In this document: positions 1 through 6,510 of the stretch, piece after piece | How positions within the stretch are numbered: position 1 is the stretch's first letter | Layout of the letters: every line of letters begins with the position of its first letter | Translations under genes and position numbers: made by a program | Notes under the pieces: generated by a model | The model's database searches: none | Told to the model about the DNA's origin: nothing | The model's input: the letters and a program-made list of their open reading frames with translations, nothing else | Source of the DNA: Chitinophaga pinensis | GTDB lineage: Bacteria; Bacteroidota; Bacteroidia; Chitinophagales; Chitinophagaceae | DNA: 39,942 nucleotides | Direction: 5' to 3' | NCBI GenBank assembly: GCA_945865295.1 | Contig: CAMBDE010000012.1 | Span: 1-39,942, forward strand

Positions 1-1170
1 AATTCTAAAATTGCATTTTTACAATCTAGTTCAGAAAGAAATTTCGACATGTATGACATTACACAATTAGGTATTTATGATCTTAAATCGAAAACCATAT
101 CAATTGTTTCAAAAAATTATGATCGTGCATTCTCTTCTATTGCTTGGTCCGTAGATGGTCAGTCCATTTTGTCTTTAATTGAAGATGATAGAAAACAAAA
201 TTTGGTACAATTTAATATTCAAACACAACAACCAACTTTATTAACTAATGAAATGGGGGTGTATAGTTCAATGGATATGAATGACAAGGGTGATATGGTT
301 TTGCTATTTGCTAATTTAGCAACACCGAATGAAATTTATAGCTATCAAAATAAAACCACTAAAAGGTTAACGCATTTGCAAGATGCTTTTGTAGCAAGTT
401 TAAAAAAAGGATACCACAAAGGCTTTCAATCTACTTCATCTGATGGAACAATCGTATCAAGTATTTTACATTTACCAGATAGTGGAGCAAAAAATTTACC
501 ATTGATTTTATTTATCCATGGAGGTCCTGTGGCACAGGATGAATACGCTTTTGATATGACTAGTCGTATTTATGCGCAAGCGGGTTATGCTGTAGCAACC
601 GTTAATTACAGAGGAAGTAGCGGAAGAGGTGTTGCTTTTACAAGTGCGATTTATGCAGATTGGGGCAATAAGGAAGTGAAAGACATTATTGGTGCAGCAG
701 ATTTTTTAATTAAGGAAGGTATTGCGGATCCAAATAGACTTGGAATTGCAGGTTGGAGCTATGGTGGGATCTTGACTAATTATACCATTGCCACAGATAA
801 GCGATTTAAAGCTGGCGTAAGTGGTGCAGGAAGTTCACTCATGATGTCGGTGTATGGATCTGATCAATACATTTCGCAATATGAAGATGAATTAGGCAAG
901 CCTTGGGAGAATCCTAAAAAATATGAGGCATTGTCCTATCCATTCTATAAAGTAAAGGAGATTAAAGCACCTGTTTTATTCATGGCAAGCCAAGCCGATT
1001 TTAATGTGCCTGTGATTGGTGCAGAACAAATGTATCAAGCATTTAAATCAGAAGGTATTCCAACTGAATTGATTATCTATCCAAATCAAAACCACGGCAT
1101 ACGCGTACCAAGTTATATCGTGCATCGTCATAACGCACATATCAATTGGTTTAACAAGTATTTAAAATGA
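1..1170 (+). CDS. S9 family peptidase (prolyl oligopeptidase type), 3' part only
   Basis: The reading frame is open from base 1, so the gene starts upstream of the window and only about 389 residues are visible. The first 130 or so residues look like the end of a TolB/WD40-type beta-propeller (short strands ending in K-A-F-L, S-I-A-W-S and similar). The rest is the alpha/beta-hydrolase domain: an FIHGGP oxyanion loop, the nucleophile motif GWSYGG at 751-768 (Ser codon 757-759), an acidic residue in SQADFNVP and the catalytic His in NQNHGI. The family cleaves oligopeptides, often dipeptides, from the N-terminus or after proline; Bacteroidota versions are normally exported. The signal peptide, if any, is outside the window. 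Its stop overlaps the next start in an ATGA, so the two are translationally coupled. Family assignment is firm; substrate is unknown. Confidence 0.93.
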   Translation, partial: NSKIAFLQSSSERNFDMYDITQLGIYDLKSKTISIVSKNYDRAFSSIAWSVDGQSILSLIEDDRKQNLVQFNIQTQQPTLLTNEMGVYSSMDMNDKGDMVLLFANLATPNEIYSYQNKTTKRLTHLQDAFVASLKKGYHKGFQSTSSDGTIVSSILHLPDSGAKNLPLILFIHGGPVAQDEYAFDMTSRIYAQAGYAVATVNYRGSSGRGVAFTSAIYADWGNKEVKDIIGAADFLIKEGIADPNRLGIAGWSYGGILTNYTIATDKRFKAGVSGAGSSLMMSVYGSDQYISQYEDELGKPWENPKKYEALSYPFYKVKEIKAPVLFMASQADFNVPVIGAEQMYQAFKSEGIPTELIIYPNQNHGIRVPSYIVHRHNAHINWFNKYLK

Positions 1171-1946
1171 AAATAATCGGCACCTGGGTCTTGTTTTTAG
1201 GTGTGATTGCAGTGAATGCACTGGCCAATATTTTACCCATCAATGGATACAATACTGGCCAGATATCTGCATTCTATCCCAATGCATTTGTGCCAGCCGG
1301 ATTTACATTTTCTATTTGGGGTGTGATTTATTTATTGTTGTTATCCTATACCATTGGGTATACTTATTACACCCTGAAGCAAGAACAATATCCAAAAGCG
1401 TTTGAATTCATTGAGCGTATCAATATTTATTTTTTATTGACATGCGTCTTTAACATGTCTTGGATAGTAGCTTGGCATTATTTACAAATTGAATTATCAG
1501 TGGTGATTATGTTATTATTTTTAAGCACACTCATTCAATTGTTTTTGAAAAGTAATACAATGGCTGGTGCATTGACTAGCACTCAAAAATTTATTTTACA
1601 AACGCCATTTATAGTTTACTTGGGCTGGATCTCTGTAGCCACCATAGCTAATATCACAGCATTATTGGTTGCTTATAAATGGAATGGATTTGGAATGCCC
1701 CCAGTTTACTGGAGTGCATTGATGATTTTGATTGCAATCCTACTTGCAGTTTTGATGTTAAAAAAATTCAAAGCAATTCCATTTGCTTTAGTAGTTGCTT
1801 GGGCTTTGTGGGGCATTTATAATGCACAAGGTCCTGCAGCACCCATACTTGCTAAATTTACCTCAATAGGAATTAAAATTTTATGTACAGCCTCATTGTT
1901 AACTTTTTTAATAGCAAGAGGAAAACTAAAATGGCTTAAACAATAA
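1167..1946 (+). CDS. TspO/MBR-like tryptophan-rich membrane protein
   Basis: This is a 259-residue integral membrane protein of roughly seven hydrophobic helices. The N-terminal part carries the TspO/MBR-like pattern NALANILPINGYNTGQIS followed by a proline/phenylalanine stretch and FSIWGVIYLLLL. Bacterial TspO proteins bind porphyrins and related ligands; this protein is about 100 residues longer than canonical five-helix TspO and belongs to the long subgroup often annotated simply as tryptophan-rich sensory protein. Function in this subgroup is not established. The start overlaps the stop of the upstream peptidase gene (ATGA), which fixes the start. The stop lies only six bases from the stop of the convergent cytochrome gene, with no clear terminator between them. 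Confidence 0.72.
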   Translation: MKIIGTWVLFLGVIAVNALANILPINGYNTGQISAFYPNAFVPAGFTFSIWGVIYLLLLSYTIGYTYYTLKQEQYPKAFEFIERINIYFLLTCVFNMSWIVAWHYLQIELSVVIMLLFLSTLIQLFLKSNTMAGALTSTQKFILQTPFIVYLGWISVATIANITALLVAYKWNGFGMPPVYWSALMILIAILLAVLMLKKFKAIPFALVVAWALWGIYNAQGPAAPILAKFTSIGIKILCTASLLTFLIARGKLKWLKQ

Positions 1947-1952
1947 AATCAA

Positions 1953-2927
1953 TTATTGATTGTAGAATGCTTGAATAGGTTTGAATGGTCCATATTTATG
2001 TTGACTTTCAGAAAAAGGATCAGCAAAAGGACCAAATGCAAAATCAAGTGGTTTTTTTTCAAATTTTGGCCAGTCTTTTGACTGATCTTTATGCGGTCTT
2101 GATTGGCTATTGACATAAGCTGCCACATCCCAAGACTCCTCTTCTGTAAGAGTGGGATTTTCATGAGAAGTCAATAAGTTAGGCATATTATTTTTCACAT
2201 AACCTGCGAAATTACTGATCCTATATAAACCTGCGCCATCATTATAACTATGTGATCCCCATAAAGGAGGATAAGTATATTCTAATGCATCAGCGGCTAA
2301 TTGTCCTTCTCCATTTGCGCCATGACAAGTTTGACATTGCGCTGTATAAACAATTTGTCCTTTTTTAGGATCTGCTGCACGATCTAAATAGGACAATTTT
2401 TCAATCCCAGATCCAATCGGTTTCTCTCCTTTTTGTACATCTTGTCCTAACCATTTGATATAGGCATAAATGGCTTTAAACTCTCTACTATTACTATCCA
2501 CTGCTGTCCCATTCAAACTTCTTTCCATACAATCCGCAACACGTTTATAGATTGTTTCTATTTGGCCACTTCGATCTCTAAATTTTGGGTAGGTCGAAAA
2601 AACGGCTGCATAATTATTCCCCCAAGCTTTTGCGCCAGCTTGTAAATGGCAGTTTTGGCAATTCATGCCATTCGTGATTTGTGCTACCGATCCTTTAGGG
2701 CCTAAGTATTTAGAAGTATGCGCAATTAAATCCTGTCCATAAATAATGAGTGCACGCTCTTCTCCTAAAGTAGCATTGTCTATATAAAGACTCTGTCCAA
2801 CCCATGTACTATCTGTTGAAGTCATATTTCCATCCATCTTGAAATAATCTCCAGCTATAAAACCTACTAAAAAATAGATCATTATAATTGATACGATGCC
2901 GATTATCACTAGGTATTTTTTCTTCAT
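1953..2927 (-). CDS. Membrane-anchored dihaem cytochrome c, TsdA-like (probable thiosulfate dehydrogenase)
   Basis: The protein of 324 residues begins with an N-terminal anchor helix (about residues 5-28) and is otherwise extracytoplasmic. It has two c-type haem sites, CQNCH at 90-94 and CQTCH at 198-202. The first domain has the TsdA-like signatures HTSKYL, the haem motif followed by HLQAG, and Cys133 in CMERS, which matches the position of the unusual axial cysteine of haem 1 in thiosulfate dehydrogenases; Met248 in NNMPN is a good axial ligand for haem 2. TsdA oxidises two thiosulfates to tetrathionate and passes electrons to c-type carriers. The ATG at 2927 is preferred over an upstream in-frame TTG at 2933. 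It lies 33 bases after tauE and next to other sulfur genes, which supports the call. A related dihaem cytochrome of other function is the alternative. Confidence 0.78.
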   Translation of the reverse strand: MKKKYLVIIGIVSIIMIYFLVGFIAGDYFKMDGNMTSTDSTWVGQSLYIDNATLGEERALIIYGQDLIAHTSKYLGPKGSVAQITNGMNCQNCHLQAGAKAWGNNYAAVFSTYPKFRDRSGQIETIYKRVADCMERSLNGTAVDSNSREFKAIYAYIKWLGQDVQKGEKPIGSGIEKLSYLDRAADPKKGQIVYTAQCQTCHGANGEGQLAADALEYTYPPLWGSHSYNDGAGLYRISNFAGYVKNNMPNLLTSHENPTLTEEESWDVAAYVNSQSRPHKDQSKDWPKFEKKPLDFAFGPFADPFSESQHKYGPFKPIQAFYNQ

Positions 2928-2960
2928 GATCAATATGCTTAAAATAGAGATTCGATAAAA

Positions 2961-3773
2961 TTAATGTGCACTTGCAATTGGAAAAAATAATTGTTGTACG
3001 ATGACATATAAGCCCATCACTAAAACAAACCAGCCAAACCCTTTTTTTAGTTGATTGCCGTCTATGTGCTTGCTTAATTTGTCCCCAATAAAAATACCTG
3101 CAATGGCGAGCGAGGAAACACTTAACAATAAGCTCCAATTGATTGTGCTATTGCCGAGATCTCCAGTAAATCCAATCAAAGATTTAGCAGCAATGATAAG
3201 TAAAGATGTACCCACCGCTTGTTTCATTGGGAGCTTACTTAACATCACTAGTGCTGGGATAATTAAAAATCCTCCGCCTGCACCCACTAAACCAGTTAGC
3301 AAACCCACTAAAGCACCTTCTATTAAGATCAAAGGGTAATTAAATTTTTGTTCACCTTCTGTAACAGTCTCTTTGCTAGTCTTAGAGCGAATCATAGAGA
3401 AGGATGCCGCGATCATTAAGATTGCAAAAAGCAACATCATCATTAACGATTTTGTAACTATCAGACCTCCATATTCACCCAAGCTGGATGGTATTGCAGG
3501 CACTAAAAATTTTCTAGTAGCATATACAGAAATAATAGAAGGTATACCAAAGATGATAGCCGTTTTTAGATGCACAAAACCTTGCTTGTACTTGGGCCAC
3601 GCACCAATAAGGCTACTTGCCCCCACTATAAATAAAGAATAAGCAGTTGCTTGTACCGGGTCAACATGAAAAAGGTACACTAAAACAGGAACAGTTAAAA
3701 TACTACCTCCTCCGCCAATTAAGCCAAGAGAGATACCAATAAAAATTGAAGCCAAATAGCCTATTATTTCCAT
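2961..3773 (-). CDS. TauE/SafE family sulfite/sulfur-anion exporter
   Basis: The 270-residue protein is a polytopic membrane protein with the two-repeat TauE/SafE architecture: an N-terminal half with GLIGGGGSILTVP and a C-terminal half with the matching GLVGAGGGFLIIPALV, separated by a short charged cytoplasmic loop near residues 127-142. These glycine-rich re-entrant motifs are the family hallmark. Characterised members export sulfite, sulfoacetate or other C1/C2 sulfur anions. Here the neighbours (TsdA-like cytochrome directly downstream, DsrE-like protein and persulfide dioxygenase across the divergent region) make sulfite or thiosulfate the likely cargo, which is inference. The gene is first in a two-gene operon and is preceded by a Crp/Fnr-type palindrome at 3815-3838. 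Confidence 0.9.
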   Translation of the reverse strand: MEIIGYLASIFIGISLGLIGGGGSILTVPVLVYLFHVDPVQATAYSLFIVGASSLIGAWPKYKQGFVHLKTAIIFGIPSIISVYATRKFLVPAIPSSLGEYGGLIVTKSLMMMLLFAILMIAASFSMIRSKTSKETVTEGEQKFNYPLILIEGALVGLLTGLVGAGGGFLIIPALVMLSKLPMKQAVGTSLLIIAAKSLIGFTGDLGNSTINWSLLLSVSSLAIAGIFIGDKLSKHIDGNQLKKGFGWFVLVMGLYVIVQQLFFPIASAH

Positions 3774-3789
3774 GTTCTATTATTTAACA

Positions 3790-3797
3790 CAAATGTG
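3790..3797 (-). promoter_or_regulatory. -7 element of tauE-tsdA promoter (CACATTTG)
   Basis: Read on the minus strand this is CACATTTG, one mismatch from the Bacteroidota -7 consensus TAnnTTTG. No TTTG-like -33 box is present 19-21 bases upstream. The first T of TTTG lies 33.5 bases from the centre of the palindrome at 3815-3838, the same distance as in the persulfide dioxygenase promoter, which is the main reason for calling it. Confidence 0.6.
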
Positions 3798-3814
3798 CTT
3801 TTATAAAAATAAAA

Positions 3815-3838
3815 GGTAGGTGATAAATGTCACCTGCC
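3815..3838. promoter_or_regulatory. Crp/Fnr-type operator upstream of tauE-tsdA
   Basis: A near-perfect inverted repeat, AGGTGA-TAAATG-TCACCT, extended by further pairing to 24 bases with one mismatched pair. The core GTGA-N6-TCAC is the classical Crp/Fnr family half-site arrangement. The spacer TAAATG differs by one base from the TATATG spacer of the second site at 4417-4438. It lies 42 bases upstream of the tauE start and 132 bases before the dsrE-like start. Confidence 0.72.
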
Positions 3839-3969
3839 CAATTTTTTTAGCAAAAATATTAGTGCAATTGAATGATCATAAAAGTAAAGAATCTAGTATG
3901 GTCCAAGAACTATGTTATAAATGTTGTAAATTGAGTGGATACTATTCATCAAAAAATGATTTAACTACC

Positions 3970-4398
3970 ATGAAAAAATTATATTTAATTGCATTGTGTT
4001 TTTTATTAAGCTCCAGCGAAGTAGTTATGGCGCAAGATAAACAAGTAAAGATGCATCAGGTGGTGATGCAATTAAATACTGCCGACACTGCTGTATGGAC
4101 TAGCATGCTTGGTAATATTCGTAATTTTCAAAAAGTATGGCCTGGAAATGTGAAGATAGAAGTGGTAGTGCATGGTAAGGCTTTGAATTTTTTAGTAGCA
4201 TCAAAATCCCATTTAGTCGCTGATGTAGAGGCAATGACCAAGCTAGGTGTTGTTTTTAATGCTTGTGAAAACACGATGAATAAATATGGTATAAAAAAGG
4301 AAATGCTTATTTCTTCTGTAAGTTCTGTACCATCTGGCGTGGCGGAGCTGGTTATAAAACAAGAAGAAGGATGGAGTTATTTAAAAACTGGATATTAG
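3970..4398 (+). CDS. Exported DsrE/DsrF-like sulfur-carrier family protein
   Basis: From the ATG at 3970 the product is 142 residues: a Sec signal peptide (MKKLYLIALCFLL... to about AQ at residue 22) and a DsrE/F-like alpha/beta domain. Key family features are the early strand HQVVMQLN, the central VVVHGKAL strand and Cys99 in FNACENTM, the position of the reactive cysteine in DsrE-type proteins that carry sulfur as a persulfide. The frame is open back to a GTG at 3820, but that would bury the signal peptide and overlap the operator, so 3970 is chosen. Export to the periplasm sets it apart from cytoplasmic DsrE/TusD. It lies between the tauE-tsdA promoter and the persulfide dioxygenase gene, and a periplasmic sulfane-sulfur binding role is inferred. 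Confidence 0.82.
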   Translation: MKKLYLIALCFLLSSSEVVMAQDKQVKMHQVVMQLNTADTAVWTSMLGNIRNFQKVWPGNVKIEVVVHGKALNFLVASKSHLVADVEAMTKLGVVFNACENTMNKYGIKKEMLISSVSSVPSGVAELVIKQEEGWSYLKTGY

Positions 4399-4416
4399 AT
4401 AAATAGGATTCTTTAA

Positions 4417-4438
4417 ATTTGTGATATATGTCACAAAT
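4417..4438. promoter_or_regulatory. Crp/Fnr-type operator upstream of persulfide dioxygenase gene
   Basis: A perfect inverted repeat with arms ATTTGTGA and TCACAAAT around the spacer TATATG. It contains TGTGA-N6-TCACA, the textbook Crp-family arrangement. It is centred at 4427.5, about 41 bases before the start site predicted from the downstream -7 element, i.e. class II activator position. Confidence 0.8.
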
Positions 4439-4456
4439 AATAGTTTTAATAATACG

Positions 4457-4464
4457 CATCTTTG
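4457..4464 (+). promoter_or_regulatory. -7 element of persulfide dioxygenase promoter (CATCTTTG)
   Basis: CATCTTTG matches the Bacteroidota -7 consensus TAnnTTTG at all but the first base. There is no -33 TTTG at the normal spacing; the Crp/Fnr-type site occupies that region instead. Predicted start of transcription is a few bases downstream, giving a leader of about 70 bases before the ATG at 4540. Confidence 0.6.
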
Positions 4465-4539
4465 TGGTCTGGAAAACCTTAAATAGTTTTTCAACAAATA
4501 ATCAGAATATATTATTAATATCAATCAAAAAGTAGCAGT

Positions 4540-5931
4540 ATGTTTTTTCAACACGTTTACGACAAAACCTTAGCACAAGCTAGTTATTTCATAGGCTGTC
4601 AAAAAGCCGGAGTGGCTGCAGTTATCGATCCAAAGCGTGATATCGATACGTATGTAGAAATTGCAAAACAAAATAATATGCAAATCACGCATATTTTTGA
4701 AACTCATATTCATGCCGATTTTTTAACAGGTTCTCGTGAACTTGCTGCTGTAACTGGTGCAAAAATGTATTTATCAGATGAAGGTGGAAACGGATGGGAA
4801 TATGAGTTTGCACATGAAGGTTTAAAGCATGGCACAGAAGTCATGGTGGGTAATTTAAAAATCGAAGTACTACATACGCCAGGACATACGCCAGAGAGTA
4901 TCAGTTTTTTATTAACTGACACACCTGCTAGCAAAGAGCCAGTGATGTTATTTACAGGCGACTTTGTATTTGTGGGAGATATTGGTCGCCCAGATTTATT
5001 AGAAAAAGCTGCTGGACTAGTGGGCACACAAGATAAAGGAGCAGAACAAATGTATAATTCAATTCATCTGTTTTCGGACTTGCCAGATTTTATTCAAGTA
5101 TGGCCTGGACATGGCGCTGGATCAGCTTGTGGTAAAGCATTAGGTGCCGTTCCAAGTACAACTGTTGGATATGAGAAAAAAAGAAACTGGGCATTTCAGT
5201 ATGGTGCAGATAAAGCAGGCTTCGTTCAGTTTTTATTGACAGATCAACCTGAACCGCCTAAGTACTTTGCAAAAATGAAGGAATTGAATAAAGTCAATCG
5301 TCCTTTGTTAACCGAAGTGCCAAAAATTAAAGAATTATTGAATACGGATTTAAATTCTGCTATGGATAAGGGCATCAAAGTGATTGATACAAGAAATAAA
5401 TTAGAATTTCAAAATGGTTTCATTCCAGGCAGTATCAATATTCAAGGTAACAATGCATTTGCTACTTGGATGGGTTGGTTTATATCTTATGACGAACAAT
5501 TTATTTTAGTCGCGGAACCACATCAAATGGACGATCTAACAAGAAAATTAATGCGTATTGGATTAGATAATATTTTCGGATTTGTAGATGCTTCAAAAAT
5601 GAACCAAGTATATACTGGAACTTTAGCACATTCTAATATGGTTACGATTGATACAGTAAAAGCGAATAAGGATGCTGAAATCATTGATATAAGAGGTGTT
5701 GCAGAATTCAATAGCGGACATATTGAAGGCGCAAAGAATGTATTTGTTGGGACTTTATTGCAAAATTTAGATAAAGTACCAAAAGACAAGCCTGTCATCA
5801 TGCATTGTCAAGGTGGGGATAGAGCTGCGATCGGCTATTCTTTATTGGTTAAAGAAGGCTATACCAATATTGCTAATTATAGTGGTGGCATCAATGAGTG
5901 GGTTGCTGCTCAACAACCAATTGTCAATTAG
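4540..5931 (+). CDS. Persulfide dioxygenase-rhodanese fusion (ETHE1-like MBL domain plus two rhodanese domains)
   Basis: The 463-residue cytoplasmic protein has three domains. Residues 1-245 form a metallo-beta-lactamase fold of the ETHE1/persulfide dioxygenase group: THIHAD at 55-60, His116 in HTPGHTPES, Asp141 in FTGD and His191 in WPGHGAGS. By analogy with ETHE1, His56, His116 and Asp141 would hold one iron. Residues 262-350 are a rhodanese domain without an active-site cysteine. Residues 365-458 are a second rhodanese domain with Cys423 in the active loop HCQGGDRA. The family oxidises glutathione persulfide or a similar thiol persulfide to sulfite; the rhodanese part can move sulfane sulfur between thiol, sulfite and thiosulfate. 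It sits downstream of a Crp/Fnr-type operator shared with the thiosulfate/sulfite genes, which indicates sulfide detoxification or oxidation. Confidence 0.92.
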   Translation: MFFQHVYDKTLAQASYFIGCQKAGVAAVIDPKRDIDTYVEIAKQNNMQITHIFETHIHADFLTGSRELAAVTGAKMYLSDEGGNGWEYEFAHEGLKHGTEVMVGNLKIEVLHTPGHTPESISFLLTDTPASKEPVMLFTGDFVFVGDIGRPDLLEKAAGLVGTQDKGAEQMYNSIHLFSDLPDFIQVWPGHGAGSACGKALGAVPSTTVGYEKKRNWAFQYGADKAGFVQFLLTDQPEPPKYFAKMKELNKVNRPLLTEVPKIKELLNTDLNSAMDKGIKVIDTRNKLEFQNGFIPGSINIQGNNAFATWMGWFISYDEQFILVAEPHQMDDLTRKLMRIGLDNIFGFVDASKMNQVYTGTLAHSNMVTIDTVKANKDAEIIDIRGVAEFNSGHIEGAKNVFVGTLLQNLDKVPKDKPVIMHCQGGDRAAIGYSLLVKEGYTNIANYSGGINEWVAAQQPIVN

Positions 5932-5977
5932 AGGGTCAATAATTTGAACATTTGATGCAGGAATTTGTTGTACTAGA

Positions 5978-6124
5978 ATGAAGGGTGTAAAAAAACAAGA
6001 TCTGCCAGAAAAAATATGTAAAGCCTGTGGTCGTCCATTTAGTTGGCGAAAAAAATGGGAACGATGCTGGGATTTAGTGCAGTATTGTAGTGAAGGATGC
6101 AAAAAAAAGCCTCCAAAAAAGTAA
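5978..6124 (+). CDS. DUF2256 family small zinc-ribbon-like protein
   Basis: A 48-residue basic protein with the DUF2256 pattern: LPEKICKACGRPFSWRKKWE, then CWDLVQYCSEGCK. The cysteines at 14, 17, 37 and 41 form a CxxC...CxxxC set that could bind one zinc, while Cys30 replaces a usually non-cysteine residue. Function is unknown, but DUF2256 genes are found beside FeS-BCP-type photolyase/cryptochrome genes and TIGR03643 genes in many bacteria, exactly as here. It starts 46 bases after the persulfide dioxygenase stop and may be read from that promoter or a weak one of its own. It ends 24 bases before a strong bidirectional terminator. Confidence 0.88.
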   Translation: MKGVKKQDLPEKICKACGRPFSWRKKWERCWDLVQYCSEGCKKKPPKK

Positions 6125-6148
6125 GATTAGAGCAAATATTGAATCAAT

Positions 6149-6187
6149 AAAAAGATAGCGCGATGTATTACATCGCGCTATCTTTTT
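6149..6187. terminator. Strong bidirectional intrinsic terminator
   Basis: A perfect 17-bp stem (arm AAAAAGATAGCGCGATG) with a TATTA loop, closed by a run of T on one strand and A on the other, so it can end transcription from both sides. It separates the DUF2256 gene from the convergent DUF2805 gene. The TAG stop codon of the minus-strand gene (6178-6180) lies inside the right arm. Confidence 0.92.
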
Positions 6188-6510
6188 GAAATCTTATTAC
6201 CACTCGTTTTTTGTCTACTGCATTTAAATCTTATTACATCTGTATTTCTTAATACAGCATGCTTGGTTTTTCTGGAAGCCATTCTTTTACGCCACATTCT
6301 AAAACTAGAAGGCTTAGAGTTGGCGCGCATGAATTCAATGACTTCTTTTTCACTCAATCCAAATTGAAATTGAATGGCTTCAAAAGGGGTACGATCCTCC
6401 CAGGCCATTTCAATGATTCGGTCCCTATCTTTTTCGACCCATTCAGATCTTAAAATAGGTTCTGCTGGCCTTGGATTGATCAAAATTTCTTTTCCCATTG
6501 TACTATTCAT
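6178..6510 (-). CDS. TIGR03643/DUF2805 family protein
   Basis: A 110-residue protein with the TIGR03643 core: DRIIEMAWEDRTPFEAI, then FGLSEKEVIEFMR, then KPSSFRMWRKRMASRKTKH. The first part looks like a helix-turn-helix (residues 22-62), followed by an arginine/lysine-rich segment, so DNA or RNA binding is possible but unproven. The family is linked by gene neighbourhood to DUF2256 and photolyase/cryptochrome genes. Its ATG directly follows the TAA stop of the upstream cryptochrome gene (TAAATG), showing translational coupling. The last 20 residues run past the usual family core and end in the terminator stem. An alternative start is Met5. Confidence 0.88.
   Translation of the reverse strand: MNSTMGKEILINPRPAEPILRSEWVEKDRDRIIEMAWEDRTPFEAIQFQFGLSEKEVIEFMRANSKPSSFRMWRKRMASRKTKHAVLRNTDVIRFKCSRQKTSGNKISKR

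Noticed and set aside
1946..1961. AATCAAT/ATTGATT hairpin between the convergent TspO-like and cytochrome genes
   Set aside because: Seven A/T-rich pairs with no T-tract; too weak to call a terminator.
2931..2933. In-frame TTG start for the dihaem cytochrome gene
   Set aside because: Only two codons ahead of a good ATG (2927) that begins a typical basic n-region (MKKK).
2809..3642. Open frames antisense to or across the cytochrome and TauE genes
   Set aside because: They lie in other frames of well-supported genes, have no family resemblance and no start context.
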